Of a stretch of DNA of 64,000 nucleotides, positions 23,032 through 31,806 are shown in pieces. Each line of letters begins with the position of its first letter. The first letter of the stretch is position 1. The position numbers and the translations under genes were made by a program. This DNA is from Marinospirillum insulare DSM 21763 (GTDB lineage: Bacteria; Pseudomonadota; Gammaproteobacteria; Pseudomonadales; Halomonadaceae), in the NCBI RefSeq assembly GCF_000686905.1, contig NZ_JMLW01000017.1, positions 1 to 64,000 on the forward strand. Direction: 5' to 3'. The notes below the pieces were generated by a model. It was not told the origin of the DNA. It worked only from the letters and a program-made list of their open reading frames with translations, and did no database searches.

Positions 23032-23580
23032 TTAAGGGTTGACGCTTAAATTGCATAGTTCTGCGCCTGGTGCGAGTTGGTCGAGTGTTTTTTGGGCTTG
23101 GGTTTCTAGGATAACCACTAGATCCCCTACTCTTCTTATAAAGTAGCGGTGCATAACCACGCTAGGTATTGCGATGCTTAAGCCTGTGGCGGTGGTGATA
23201 AGTGCTAGGGAGATACCGCCAGCTAGTTGTTGGGCATTGCCTGCGGCTAGGTCTAGCTGTTGGAAAACATCGATCATACCAACTACTGTGCCTAGCAAAC
23301 CTAGCAAGGGGGTAATGCTGGCGATGGTACCTAGTGGGCTAAGGTGTTTTTCTAGTTGGTGTACTTGATGAGCACCAGCGGCTTGCATGGCTTCACGGAT
23401 TCTTTGTGCGCCTTGGTTTTGGCGGCTAATTCCTGCATCTTTTATGGCTTGCAGGGCTGTGGGTAGTACACGTTTAGCACGCAATACCCAAAGGCGCTCT
23501 AGGATTATGGCTAGGGCTAGAATGGAGCTAAGTAATAAAGGCAGCATTAACCAACCGCCAGCTTGTATAAATTCAAACAC
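23032..23580 (-). CDS. exbB: ExbB/TolQ-family motor protein
   Basis: 182 residues with three membrane helices: GGWLMLPLLLSSILALAIIL at the N-terminus, SITPLLGLLGTVVGMIDVF in the middle and ISLALITTATGLSIAIPSVV near residue 140, the conserved ExbB/MotA/TolQ core. The last codons (ELCNLSVNP) come from the 28-bp repeat, and the stop TAA takes its final base from the inserted unit. In the exbD copy of the repeat the same frame would stop at TAG after CCT, so the ancestral C-terminus is kept exactly. Confidence 0.94.
   Translation of the reverse strand: MFEFIQAGGWLMLPLLLSSILALAIILERLWVLRAKRVLPTALQAIKDAGISRQNQGAQRIREAMQAAGAHQVHQLEKHLSPLGTIASITPLLGLLGTVVGMIDVFQQLDLAAGNAQQLAGGISLALITTATGLSIAIPSVVMHRYFIRRVGDLVVILETQAQKTLDQLAPGAELCNLSVNP
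23033..23060. repeat. 28-bp direct repeat, copy 2 (exbB side)
   Basis: Perfect match to 21177-21204. It encodes the last residues of ExbB. Confidence 0.97.
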
Positions 23581-23622
23581 TTGAGTCGCCTTGGTGAAAA
23601 GTAAAAAAGTAGTTTAGCAGTT

Positions 23623-23660
23623 ACAAGCCACGGATTACACGGATGAAAATCGGATAAACC
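23623..23660. repeat. Dispersed 'CCACGGATTACACGGATG' repeat
   Basis: AAGCCACGGATTACACGGAT GAAAATCGGAT lies between exbB and the ParD/RelE-like pair. It is related in style to the CACGGAAA words of the polysaccharide locus and marks the edge of the accessory insertion. Confidence 0.6.
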
Positions 23661-23687
23661 CAAAAGCAAAAGATTGCTAAAAGCAAC

Positions 23688-23702
23688 ATTTTGTCGCAAA
23701 AT
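23688..23702. promoter_or_regulatory. Inverted repeat upstream of the ParD/RelE-like pair
   Basis: ATTTTG-TCG-CAAAAT is a perfect 6-bp inverted repeat, followed by TATACT (23708-23713) as a candidate -10. The antitoxin start is about 40 nt downstream and has AAAGG as ribosome site. Likely operator/promoter region for autoregulation. Confidence 0.45.
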
Positions 23703-23743
23703 ACTTTTATACTTATTTTCAAAGTTAGATAAAGGTAAAAGCT

Positions 23744-23974
23744 ATGGCGGTTAGCGTAAGATTAAATAATGAATTTGTTAGCATTGCTAGGGTTCATGCA
23801 GAAGCGGAAAGTCGGTCTCTACCTAAGCAAATAGAGTACTGGGCAAAAATTGGTCAAATAATGATAGACAATCCTGACCTACCTTACGAGTTTGTGCGTG
23901 AATCATTATTGGCAGCGGAAGAAGTTAAGCAGGGGTTAAGCAAACCTTATGTTAGAAGAACAAAAAAAGATTGA
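23744..23974 (+). CDS. ParD-like antitoxin
   Basis: 76 residues: MAVSVRLNNEFVSIARVHAE begins a ribbon-helix-helix, and SRSLPKQIEYWAKIGQIMID is the characteristic continuation of the ParD-like family. The acidic-helical tail (RESLLAAEEVKQGLSK) would wrap the toxin. It overlaps the toxin gene by 26 nt, the usual coupling. It reads opposite to the surrounding operon (exbB, comEC), which supports insertion as an independent module. Confidence 0.85.
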   Translation: MAVSVRLNNEFVSIARVHAEAESRSLPKQIEYWAKIGQIMIDNPDLPYEFVRESLLAAEEVKQGLSKPYVRRTKKD

Positions 23975-24275
23975 TGTCTATGCATCTCGACGGTTTGAGA
24001 AGGTACTTAGCAAACTGCCAGAAGCCTTGCTTAAACTTGTTGAAGATGAAATTGAAGAAATTATTAAAAATCCTAAGGTTGGTGAGCAGAAAAAAGGCGA
24101 CTTAGCTTACCTTAGAGTTCATAAGTTTAAGCTTAACCAGCAATTGGCACTATTAGGTTACTCTTGGGTGGAAGATAAATTAGAAATTTATTTGCTTCAA
24201 TTTGGTTCACATGAAAACTTCTACAAGGAAGTCAAAAGCCAACGCAAAGTTGATGGTAAGTTAATCCGTGGCTAA
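23949..24275 (+). CDS. RelE/ParE-superfamily toxin
   Basis: 108 residues. The fold is suggested by an early basic helix pair (SRRFEKVLSKLPEALLKLVE), AYLRVHKFKLNQQLALLGYS and the final strand YLLQFGSHENFYKEVKSQRK. The 'F.....HENFY..lk' end is typical of RelE-like toxins encoded after ParD-like antitoxins. It would be an mRNA interferase or gyrase inhibitor; residues alone do not tell which. The gene ends 7 nt before the comEC stop, so the two are convergent. Confidence 0.8.
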   Translation: MLEEQKKIDVYASRRFEKVLSKLPEALLKLVEDEIEEIIKNPKVGEQKKGDLAYLRVHKFKLNQQLALLGYSWVEDKLEIYLLQFGSHENFYKEVKSQRKVDGKLIRG

Positions 24276-24282
24276 AACAGTT

Positions 24283-26547
24283 TTATGGCTTATACCCCAA
24301 CCAATGCCATAGCGGTGGTTTTTGGTTTTTATATTGCATCTTCACTTCACCTTTATTTATTTCAAAATGTATTGCGCCATGCGCGGCGGTGCTGAGTTGC
24401 TGTGCATTAAATTCTCTTAATCTTTGCACTACGCTTAAATGCGGGTGGCCGTAGCTGTTGCGCCAGCCGTTGGTGTGAATGGCATATTGGGGTTTTGTAG
24501 CTTGTAGTAGGGGTAAACCGGTGGAGGTTTTGCTGCCGTGGTGGCCGGTTATTAGTAGGGTTAAGGGTTGTTGTTCACCTTGCTGGTTGGTTAATAGTTG
24601 CGCTAGGGCTTGGCTAAAGAAGGCTTCTTCGGCTAGGCCTGCATCGCCGGTTAATAGTAGGCTGGTTAGTTTACCTTGGTGTTCGGGGGCTTTTATCAGT
24701 AGCACGCAGGAATCTTCATTATCAGCACGAGTTTTGCTTTTGTTTAAAGGTGGCTGGGGTGGCCAAAGTGCCATAACTTCTAATGCTCCTAGCTGCCAGC
24801 TTTGGCCTGCGTAGCAGTTGGCTTGTTGGGCGCTGTATTCTTGTTGAACTTGCCAACGTTTTTTTATGGCAGGTAAACCACCTGAATGGTCTTGGTCATC
24901 GTGGCTTATCACCACTTGGTTCAAGCCTTGTGGTGCTTGGCTGGGTGTTAGCCAAGGTTCTAGTGCGGGTAGAACGGCTGCCCAACCGCTGCTAAAACCT
25001 CGTCCTGTGTCATAAAGCAGTTTTTCACCGGCGCTTTCTACTAATACTGCGGTGCCCTGCCCTACGTCTAATACTTTCACTTCCCATTGCTCTGGGTTGC
25101 TTGTGGCTGGCTTGCTGGGTAAAAAAGCCAAGACTAAACCTAGCCAAGCAAAATGCCTAATAGCTATGCCTGGGGGTAAGAGGGCTAGCAAACCTAACCA
25201 GAGGTAAGCTGGGTTTTGTAATTGTTGGCTGGTGAAGTAATTTAGCTTGGCTGCTGCTTCTAACCCCAGTGCGACCAAGTTAAACAGGCTGGCTAAAATG
25301 TTTAAGGGTAATTCCATACCTAAAGCTTGTAACATGAGCGCCAGTAAACTACCCGGCAGTAGCACTAGCCCCACCAAGGGCACTAAAACTAGGTTAATCG
25401 GCAGTGAGGCTAGATTAAACCAAGCACCCTGCCATATAAGCAGTGGCGTAAAGGCCAGCAAAAGCAATACTTGTACTTTAAATAAAACCATTAAAGGCGA
25501 ACTGCTTAAACCCTGCTGATTAACCCGTCCATAAAAGCCACCGATTAAAATGGCGACAGCACCAAATGAAAGCCAAAATCCTTTGCTAAGCACTATTAAG
25601 GGGTTGGCTAGTAATAGAATAATTAAGGCTAGGCTAAAGGCGAGCCATACTCCTAATTTGCGCCAGCCGCTAATAATCAATAAGCCTAGCAACAACATTA
25701 GTGCAGCTCTTTCTGCAGCTAATCCCCAACCGGCTAATTGGGCATAGCCTAGGGCTAAGGCAGCAGCTAAGGGTAAAGCTAGGGCTTGAGGCCAGTGGTA
25801 TTTATTGGCTAGCCATAAAACCAAGCCGGCCAATAAACCTAAATGCAAACCTGAAACGATCCATAGGTGCAGGGTTCCGGTTTTTTGTAGTAGTTGCCAG
25901 TCTTCTTGGGTGAGTAGCTGCTTAGCGCCTAAACCTAGCGCAACTAAAAAGCGCCAGCCTCTTTGCACTTCGGTGGATTGTTCTTCTATTTGGTTAATCA
26001 GTTGATTGCGCCATTGGTTAAGCGGGCTGGCTTGTTTTAGGCGTTTTACTTGGGCTTTTCTAGGAATGTAACCACCAGCCACCTGGCCAGCGGCAAGTTT
26101 TCTTCCTGTTGAATCGGCTTGGCCAAAGTTTTGTAGGCTACGTAAGGGCCTTAGTCTGGCCTCTAATTGCCAAGTTTCGCCTTGCTGGGGTAAGGCTTGG
26201 TCTTTACCTTCTGACGTTTTGGCGTACCAGTTTAAACGGGTTGTATGCAGTTGAATGGCGTTGCCGTAGCTAGGGCTAATTTTGCCTAGCAGTGGGCTGT
26301 TATCATTGGCCGCTTGGGTGGTGCTGGGTGCGGCTTGCATTTGCCAGGCTAGAAAAATAAGTAACCAGCAAAAACCAAAGAGCAGAGCGCCACTAAAAAA
26401 GTGCTGACGCTTTAGCAGGCTAAAACTGGCTAGCAGCAAAAGTAATAGAGCTTCTACTGGTGGCCAATCGCTAAAATACACTGAGCTTAAAATACCAACT
26501 AGCAGGCCAGCAGCCAGCAGTGAAAATTTGTAGGCTATTAGTTTCAT
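24283..26547 (-). CDS. comEC: DNA internalization protein ComEC/Rec2
   Basis: 754 residues with three parts: an N-terminal region with two membrane helices and an OB-like stretch, a central competence domain (from about residue 200: GTLHLWIVSGLHLGLLAGLV, then many helices to about 480), and a C-terminal metallo-beta-lactamase-like domain. The last shows VISHDDQDHSGGLPAI and LLITGHHGSKTSTGLPLLQ, and VKVLDVGQGTAVLVES at its start. ComEC is the channel that imports single-stranded DNA during natural transformation. It lies upstream of exbB as in Pseudomonas, separated by the toxin-antitoxin insertion. Confidence 0.95.
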   Translation of the reverse strand: MKLIAYKFSLLAAGLLVGILSSVYFSDWPPVEALLLLLLASFSLLKRQHFFSGALLFGFCWLLIFLAWQMQAAPSTTQAANDNSPLLGKISPSYGNAIQLHTTRLNWYAKTSEGKDQALPQQGETWQLEARLRPLRSLQNFGQADSTGRKLAAGQVAGGYIPRKAQVKRLKQASPLNQWRNQLINQIEEQSTEVQRGWRFLVALGLGAKQLLTQEDWQLLQKTGTLHLWIVSGLHLGLLAGLVLWLANKYHWPQALALPLAAALALGYAQLAGWGLAAERAALMLLLGLLIISGWRKLGVWLAFSLALIILLLANPLIVLSKGFWLSFGAVAILIGGFYGRVNQQGLSSSPLMVLFKVQVLLLLAFTPLLIWQGAWFNLASLPINLVLVPLVGLVLLPGSLLALMLQALGMELPLNILASLFNLVALGLEAAAKLNYFTSQQLQNPAYLWLGLLALLPPGIAIRHFAWLGLVLAFLPSKPATSNPEQWEVKVLDVGQGTAVLVESAGEKLLYDTGRGFSSGWAAVLPALEPWLTPSQAPQGLNQVVISHDDQDHSGGLPAIKKRWQVQQEYSAQQANCYAGQSWQLGALEVMALWPPQPPLNKSKTRADNEDSCVLLIKAPEHQGKLTSLLLTGDAGLAEEAFFSQALAQLLTNQQGEQQPLTLLITGHHGSKTSTGLPLLQATKPQYAIHTNGWRNSYGHPHLSVVQRLREFNAQQLSTAAHGAIHFEINKGEVKMQYKNQKPPLWHWLGYKP

Positions 26548-26610
26548 TTCTATACGCGCTGTTTTGGGCTACTATACGCGCACTTTTTTAGGGGAGACTT
26601 GGGATAGATC

Positions 26611-27162
26611 ATGCCTCGTAAACTTATCAAACGCTTTATGCCTAAGCCTGAAAAAATTCAAGCTAATAAATCGCTCGGATTTATGTCGGCTCACTTGGCT
26701 GATCCTAGTTTATGGACGCTGACTCGAACCAGTGTTTCTGGCGCATTCAGCATAGGTTTGTTTGTGGCTTTTTTACCCATTCCTATGCAGATGTTACTGG
26801 CGGCTTTTTTGGCTGGCTATTGGCGGGTGAATCTTCCTATTTCGGTGGGTTTGGTTTGGGTTAGCAACCCGCTGACCACACCGCCCCTTTTGTATGTTTG
26901 TTACCGTTTAGGGGCTTGGATATTAAACGTGCCTCTGTCGCCACCTTCTAGTGAAGGCATTATTGATTGGGTTTTTACTCACTTTAACCAAATTTGGCCG
27001 CCCTTGTTGTTGGGCTGTTTAATTATAGGGGCTGTACTGGCGGTGGTGGCTAATGTTGCAGTGCGCTTATTGTGGCGTTGGCAGGTTTCACAAAGTTGGA
27101 ATAAAAGGCAGTCAAATCGCTTACTGCCTTCTACTCAAAAAAAAGACACACCTGAAAACTAG
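26611..27162 (+). CDS. DUF2062 domain membrane protein
   Basis: 183 residues. MPRKLIKRFMPKPEKIQANK and LADPSLWTLTRTSVSGAFSI start the family; GLFVAFLPIPMQMLLAAFLA and WVSNPLTTPPLLYVCYRLG are its two conserved hydrophobic blocks, with a late helix LLLGCLIIGAVLAVVANVAV. Function is unknown; it is a small inner-membrane protein regularly located next to comEC and lolCDE in Pseudomonas relatives. It is divergent from comEC and convergent with lolD. Confidence 0.9.
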   Translation: MPRKLIKRFMPKPEKIQANKSLGFMSAHLADPSLWTLTRTSVSGAFSIGLFVAFLPIPMQMLLAAFLAGYWRVNLPISVGLVWVSNPLTTPPLLYVCYRLGAWILNVPLSPPSSEGIIDWVFTHFNQIWPPLLLGCLIIGAVLAVVANVAVRLLWRWQVSQSWNKRQSNRLLPSTQKKDTPEN

Positions 27163-27168
27163 CTAAAA

Positions 27169-27879
27169 CTAAACCGTTAAAAGCTGGCCTTTGTCTAAAC
27201 GTAGCACTCGGTTTTGTTGTTTAGCTAGCTCGTTATCGTGGGTCACTATCACAAAAGCCGTACCTGAGTTTTCGGCTAATTCCTTGATTAATTCTTGCAC
27301 CTGCTCAGCGGTTTGCTGGTCTAGGTTACCCGTGGGTTCATCTAATAAAACGCAACCTGGGTTGGTGACTAGCGCTCTGGCTAGCGCAACCCTTTGCCTT
27401 TCACCGCCTGAAAGTTCGGCTGGCTTGTGTTCTGCTCGCTTGGCCATATTTACTTTTTCTAGCAGCTTTAAGGCTTGTTCCTTGGCTTGCTGCATGGTTT
27501 TGCCAGCGATCAACAGTGGCATAGCTGCGTTTTCTAAAGCACTAAATTCGGCTAACAGGTGGTGAAACTGGTAAACAAAGCCTAGGTGCTGGTTTCTTAG
27601 TTCGCCACGTTGTTTTTGGTTTAGCTGGGCATAGTCTTTACCCGCAAGTTTAACGCTACCGCTGGTGGGTAGGTCTAACCCACCTAGCATATTGAGTAAG
27701 GTGGTTTTGCCTGAGCCTGAGCTACCGATAATGGCAATTCTGTCGCCTGCAAAAATTTCAAAATTAATGTCGGCTAGTACCTGTACCTTTTGTGGGCCTT
27801 CGGTATAGGTTTTGTTCAGTGCTTGGCAACTCAGTACAGCCTGCGCACTAGTGGTTTCTTCTATATTAATAGATGTCAT
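27169..27879 (-). CDS. lolD: Lipoprotein-releasing ABC ATPase LolD
   Basis: 236 residues from the ATG at 27879, which has AAAGAGAG upstream; a longer frame runs back into lolC and is rejected. Walker A is IIGSSGSGKTTLLNMLG, followed by the Q-loop FVYQFHHLLAEFSALENAAM (the 'FHHLLPEF'-type motif typical of LolD), signature ELSGGERQRVALARAL and Walker B CVLLDEPTGNLD. It powers release of outer-membrane lipoproteins to LolA together with the membrane protein encoded just upstream. Confidence 0.95.
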   Translation of the reverse strand: MTSINIEETTSAQAVLSCQALNKTYTEGPQKVQVLADINFEIFAGDRIAIIGSSGSGKTTLLNMLGGLDLPTSGSVKLAGKDYAQLNQKQRGELRNQHLGFVYQFHHLLAEFSALENAAMPLLIAGKTMQQAKEQALKLLEKVNMAKRAEHKPAELSGGERQRVALARALVTNPGCVLLDEPTGNLDQQTAEQVQELIKELAENSGTAFVIVTHDNELAKQQNRVLRLDKGQLLTV

Positions 27880-27908
27880 GTTTCTCTCTTTGAAGTTAAT
27901 CCTTAACA

Positions 27909-29150
27909 TTAATCGTAACGCAGGGCTTCGGCTGGCTGAATTTTTGAAGCGCGCCAAGCTGGGTAAAGGGTAGAAAAAAGGCTAAGTAGCAAGGCGGAGA
28001 TAGTAATAAAGCGTACATCGTCCCAACGCAGTTCTGAAGGCAGGTAACTTATAAAGTACACATTGGAATCTAAAAATTGAATGCCCAACAGGCCTTCTAG
28101 CCATAGCACTAGGTCACTTACATTCAGGGCTAAAAGCACACCTAAAACCACTCCGACTAGGGTTCCTATGACACCGATGGTTAAGCCTTGTACCATAAAA
28201 ATTCGCATAATGGTGCCGGGGCTTGCGCCTAGGGTTCTTAAAATGGCGATATCGGCTTGCTTGTCGGTCACTACCATGACTAGGGTGGAAACAATGTTAA
28301 AGGCAGCCACCGCAACTATGATCATGAGCAGCAAGCCAATCATGCGTTTTTCCATTTGTATGGCTTGAAAAAGGTTGCCTTGGGTTTGTGTCCAGTTGGT
28401 GCCGCTATAAGGGTAGCCTAGCTGGTTGACCAGCTCTTGGGTTAAACGGCTAGCTTGGAATAAATCGTTAAGTTCTAAACGCAAGCCTTCAATGCTGGTA
28501 TCCATACGCATCAGCTTTTGCATATCTTCTAAATGCACATAAGCAAGGTTGCCATCTAACTCTGCTCCAACTTTAAAGGTGCCCATAACAGTGAAGCGTT
28601 TAAGCCGTGGGAAAACACCAGCGGGCGTGATAGAGGCTTCAGGCAATAACAGGGTTACCTTGTCGCCAGTGTTTACCCTTAAAAAGCGTGCTAACAAATC
28701 ACCTAGCAAAATACCGTATTCACCCGGCTGCAAAGCATCTAGGCTAATGCCTTCTTGTAAGTGCTGGCCTACAATGGATACTTGGTTTTCGTATTCAGGC
28801 AAAATACCTGCTACAAGCGTGCCTCGGTTATAACCTTGATGAATAAGCATGCCCTGACCATTAACAAAAGGAGCCACACCTTTTACATCTGGGTGTTGGC
28901 TAAGCTGGTCGGCCACGCTTTGCCAGTCACTAAAATCTTGATAGTTTTTAATGGCTAGATGCGGCACCATGCCGAGTATGCGCTCCCTTAGCTCTCGGTC
29001 AAAACCGTTCATAACGGATAAAACTAAAATTAGCACTGCTACCCCTAACATCATGCCGAGCATAGAGGTAAGCGAAATAAATGATATAAAATGATTTCTG
29101 CGTTTGGCTCGGGTGTAACGCAGACCAATTAATAGTGGTATTGAGGCCAT
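27909..29150 (-). CDS. lolC: Lipoprotein-releasing permease LolC/LolE family
   Basis: 413 residues from the ATG at 29150 (an ATG at 29162 also fits). The N-terminal helix after LLIGLRYTRAKRRNHFISFI is the family signature, then a large periplasmic domain, and three C-terminal helices (MIGLLLMIIVAVAAFNIVST, LTIGVIGTLVGVVLGVLLAL, FITISALLLSLFSTLYPAWR), ending in ASKIQPAEALRYD. Only one LolC/E-type gene is present beside lolD, whereas many relatives have lolC, lolD and lolE. It may act as a homodimeric LolF-like subunit, or a partner may lie elsewhere. Confidence 0.92.
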   Translation of the reverse strand: MASIPLLIGLRYTRAKRRNHFISFISLTSMLGMMLGVAVLILVLSVMNGFDRELRERILGMVPHLAIKNYQDFSDWQSVADQLSQHPDVKGVAPFVNGQGMLIHQGYNRGTLVAGILPEYENQVSIVGQHLQEGISLDALQPGEYGILLGDLLARFLRVNTGDKVTLLLPEASITPAGVFPRLKRFTVMGTFKVGAELDGNLAYVHLEDMQKLMRMDTSIEGLRLELNDLFQASRLTQELVNQLGYPYSGTNWTQTQGNLFQAIQMEKRMIGLLLMIIVAVAAFNIVSTLVMVVTDKQADIAILRTLGASPGTIMRIFMVQGLTIGVIGTLVGVVLGVLLALNVSDLVLWLEGLLGIQFLDSNVYFISYLPSELRWDDVRFITISALLLSLFSTLYPAWRASKIQPAEALRYD

Positions 29151-29200
29151 GAAATACTGCATCCTTATTAAGTTGTGGCCGTATTGTAATGGAAAATTGA

Positions 29201-30070
29201 ATGACTACCCACTACCGATTACTGTCTCAGTTAGATAGCAGCTTTGAGCTATTGGTGAATAGCCTAGCTTATCTGTCTGAAATGCTTGCAGAAGCTCAGC
29301 TGCCCGTGTGGATGCTGGGTTATACAAGTGAGGCTAGTAGCCGTGCTGCTTTAACCTACGCTTTAGAAGACCTTTGGTATTTAGATGGCCAAGATGGTCG
29401 AGTCACACGTAGCTACCCTGGCTTAGTGGTGTGTAATGCTGCTATTTGGCAACAGTTAGGCAGTGTGAATTTTTGCAAGGTGACTTTTTCTCGTGCCTTA
29501 GATGCCATACGCAAAGAAAGCCCAGATATTTTGTCTGAAGCCAGGTTAGGCATAGCAGCTAGGCATGCCAAGCTACATGCGCATTTATCAGAAGAGGGTT
29601 TGGCTAGGTTGCATTTAAAGCAGACTTGGCGACAAATACCCGGCTGTGATGCGCCTTTAAAGCAGGTTAGGTTGAGTTGGTATTCTAGTGGGCGAAGCAT
29701 TCGCCGCATTAGTTATAAAGAAGCTGTGTATCGTTTAGAAAAGATGGACACTAACGCGCCGCACATTAAGCTACAGCTGCAAAAGCTGGCGGGTATTACA
29801 GAAAGTACGCCCTTGGCCCAGGTGCAAGATCAAGCTCCTTTAATGCGAGCTAACTTATTTTTTGATAACCCCTTACCCGGCTTGCCAGAGCGCCAAGCCA
29901 TGAACCTAGCCATGCCTTTATTTGTGCTAACAAAAGATGAAAAGTTGCCTGCCTTTAACCTGCCTAGCCTAACGCCACCTGAAAAACGCACGCGGGCTAA
30001 ACGCTCAGATGCCCAGTTAGAAGACCAAGCCTTCCTTCCAAGCATCCGGGTTTTTAAATATAAAAGCTAG
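29201..30070 (+). CDS. tus: Tus-like replication terminus site-binding protein
   Basis: 289 residues. The course of the chain matches Tus of E. coli: an opening [20 protein letters not shown] resembling 'YDLVDRLNTTFRQMEQELA', a [10 protein letters not shown] strand like 'LPGVLCYQVD', [20 protein letters not shown] and EAVYRLEKM like '[28 protein letters not shown]', and a final [12 protein letters not shown] like 'LIIPRLHLYV'. Tus binds Ter DNA and blocks DnaB helicase from one side. The gene is divergent from lolC by 50 nt and convergent with sthA. Overall similarity is weak, so the call rests on collinear motifs. Confidence 0.75.
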   Translation: MTTHYRLLSQLDSSFELLVNSLAYLSEMLAEAQLPVWMLGYTSEASSRAALTYALEDLWYLDGQDGRVTRSYPGLVVCNAAIWQQLGSVNFCKVTFSRALDAIRKESPDILSEARLGIAARHAKLHAHLSEEGLARLHLKQTWRQIPGCDAPLKQVRLSWYSSGRSIRRISYKEAVYRLEKMDTNAPHIKLQLQKLAGITESTPLAQVQDQAPLMRANLFFDNPLPGLPERQAMNLAMPLFVLTKDEKLPAFNLPSLTPPEKRTRAKRSDAQLEDQAFLPSIRVFKYKS

Positions 30071-31461
30071 AAAACGCGATTCAGGCCATTGATAGCCGCT
30101 ACCCTGTAGGCTTCTGCCATGGTGGGATAGTTAAAAGTGGTGTTCACAAAATACTTAAGCGTATTGGCTTCACCTTCTTGCGACATAATGGCTTGGCCGA
30201 TATGAATAATTTCTGCAGCCTGGTCACCAAAGCAGTGAATACCTAAAATGGCTAGGGTTTCTCGGTGGAAAAGTATTTTTAACATGCCCACCGGTTCGCT
30301 AGTAATTTGTGCCCTAGCTAGAGTGCGGAAAAAGGCTTGCCCAACTTCGTAGGGCACTTTTTCTTTGGTTAGCTCTCGTTCTGTTTTACCTAGCGAACTG
30401 ATTTCTGGAATGGTGTAAATACCCGTGGGTACATCATCGATAAACCTAAATTCTGGCTCATCTAAAAAATCGGCTGCGGCAGAGCGGCCTTGGTCGTAAG
30501 AAGCTGAGGCAAGACTGGGCCAGCCAACCACATCACCTACAGCGTAAATATGTGGAACACTGGTGCGGTAATGTTCATCAATTTGTAACTGACCGCGTGA
30601 GTTGGCTTCTAAACCGATGTTTTCTAGGGCTAGGTCGGCGGTATTCCCGGTACGTCCGTTACACCACATAAAGGCATCGGCACGTATTTTTTTACGGCTT
30701 TTTAGGTGCAGGGTTACACCACCTTCTACAACCTCTACCTTGTCGTATTCTTCATTGTGCCTGACTAGCACACCATTATTGCGTAGGTGGTAGCTAAGGC
30801 TGTTAGAGATTTCATCGTCTAGGAAGGAAAGCAGGCGGTCGCGGTTGTCGATTAAATCCACCTTTACACCTAAGCCACTGAAGATAGAGGCGTATTCACA
30901 ACCTATCACCCCGGCACCGTAAATAATAATTGAACGTGGGGTGTGGGAGAGTTCTAAAATGGAATCTGAGCAGTAAATACGGGGGTGATCGAAGTTAATG
31001 TCGTCTGGGCGATAGGGTCTGGAGCCAGTAGCAATAATAATTTTTTGGGCTTTTAAAAACTCTATACCATCGTGGCGGTCTTTGACTTCGACTGTATTAG
31101 GGTCTACAAAGCGGGCTTTACCAAAAAACACATCGGCACGGTTACGCGCATAAAAGCCGGTACGCAAGGCCACTTGTTTTTCTATGACACGCTGCGAGCG
31201 GGCAAGCACCTTAGGAAAGGAAAAAGAGCGTGGCTCTCCTATATCGCGGAACATGCGGTTGGTGTTGAATTGAATAATTTGTTTAATCGCGTGACGTAAT
31301 GCTTTAGATGGAATGGTGCCTTTGTGGGTGCAGTTACCACCAACGGAGCGCTGTTCTTCAACCACGGCCACTCTTTTGCCATGCTTAACAGCATTCATAG
31401 CAGCGCCTTCGCCAGCAGGTCCGGTTCCAATTACTATTACGTCATAGTTGTAGACTGCCAT
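30067..31461 (-). CDS. sthA: Soluble pyridine nucleotide transhydrogenase
   Basis: 464 residues from the ATG at 31461, behind GAGGGG. FAD site [16 protein letters not shown]; the redox region reads [18 protein letters not shown], with threonine in place of the second cysteine, which separates SthA from disulfide-active lipoamide dehydrogenases. NAD site [20 protein letters not shown] and FAD motif [18 protein letters not shown] follow. It interconverts NADPH and NADH in the cytosol. Downstream of nqrM in the same direction, as in Pseudomonas. Confidence 0.96.
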   Translation of the reverse strand: MAVYNYDVIVIGTGPAGEGAAMNAVKHGKRVAVVEEQRSVGGNCTHKGTIPSKALRHAIKQIIQFNTNRMFRDIGEPRSFSFPKVLARSQRVIEKQVALRTGFYARNRADVFFGKARFVDPNTVEVKDRHDGIEFLKAQKIIIATGSRPYRPDDINFDHPRIYCSDSILELSHTPRSIIIYGAGVIGCEYASIFSGLGVKVDLIDNRDRLLSFLDDEISNSLSYHLRNNGVLVRHNEEYDKVEVVEGGVTLHLKSRKKIRADAFMWCNGRTGNTADLALENIGLEANSRGQLQIDEHYRTSVPHIYAVGDVVGWPSLASASYDQGRSAAADFLDEPEFRFIDDVPTGIYTIPEISSLGKTERELTKEKVPYEVGQAFFRTLARAQITSEPVGMLKILFHRETLAILGIHCFGDQAAEIIHIGQAIMSQEGEANTLKYFVNTTFNYPTMAEAYRVAAINGLNRVF

Positions 31462-31494
31462 TAACAACACCCCTCTACAGTTTGAATTTTTTTA

Positions 31495-31707
31495 CTACTT
31501 ACTTGCTGCGTCGTAGGCCAAGCTTTTTTGTGATTCTGTTTCACAAATAGCCTCATCGCCACCACAAATATCGCAGGCGACTTCCATTCCTAAAGCACTC
31601 ATACCACCACAAGAGCCCGCAATGGGTTTACGGCCCATGATAACCCCTACCGACATAATAAGCATGATTGCACCTAGAACTAGGGCACTAAGTAAGAAGA
31701 TTTGCAT
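31495..31707 (-). CDS. nqrM: Na+-NQR maturation protein NqrM
   Basis: 70 residues. An N-terminal membrane helix (LLSALVLGAIMLIMSVGVIM) is followed by a cysteine cluster: SCGGMSALGMEVACDICGGD with a further cysteine in EAICETE. This is the DUF539/NqrM pattern. The protein is needed to deliver iron to the Fe centre between NqrD and NqrE. It is separated from nqrF by a strong terminator and is therefore probably expressed with sthA or from its own promoter. Confidence 0.93.
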   Translation of the reverse strand: MQIFLLSALVLGAIMLIMSVGVIMGRKPIAGSCGGMSALGMEVACDICGGDEAICETESQKSLAYDAASK

Positions 31708-31723
31708 AACTGAATTCCTCTAA

Positions 31724-31761
31724 AGTAAAAATGGGTTGCCTCTTATCACTAGAGACAACCC
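31724..31761 (-). terminator. Intrinsic terminator of the nqrABCDEF operon
   Basis: On the minus strand GGGTTGTCTCT-AGTGATA-AGAGGCAACCC forms an 11-bp stem with one wobble, followed by ATTTTTAC. It lies between nqrF and nqrM. Confidence 0.88.
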
Positions 31762-31806
31762 AAGTAGACTAACAATTCCATGCATTGAAAAAGTTAGCTG
31801 TCTGCA

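Larger units (their letters stand above)
21205..23032 (-). mobile_element. 1.83-kb two-gene insertion in the exbB/exbD junction
   Basis: A unit of 1,828 bp lies between the two copies of the 28-bp repeat and holds two genes in the host operon's direction. exbB and exbD normally abut or overlap; here each is intact because the overlap sequence is present twice. No transposase, integrase, or terminal inverted repeats are seen inside. It could be a site-specifically integrated cassette or the product of recombination; the mode of movement is unknown. Confidence 0.75.
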
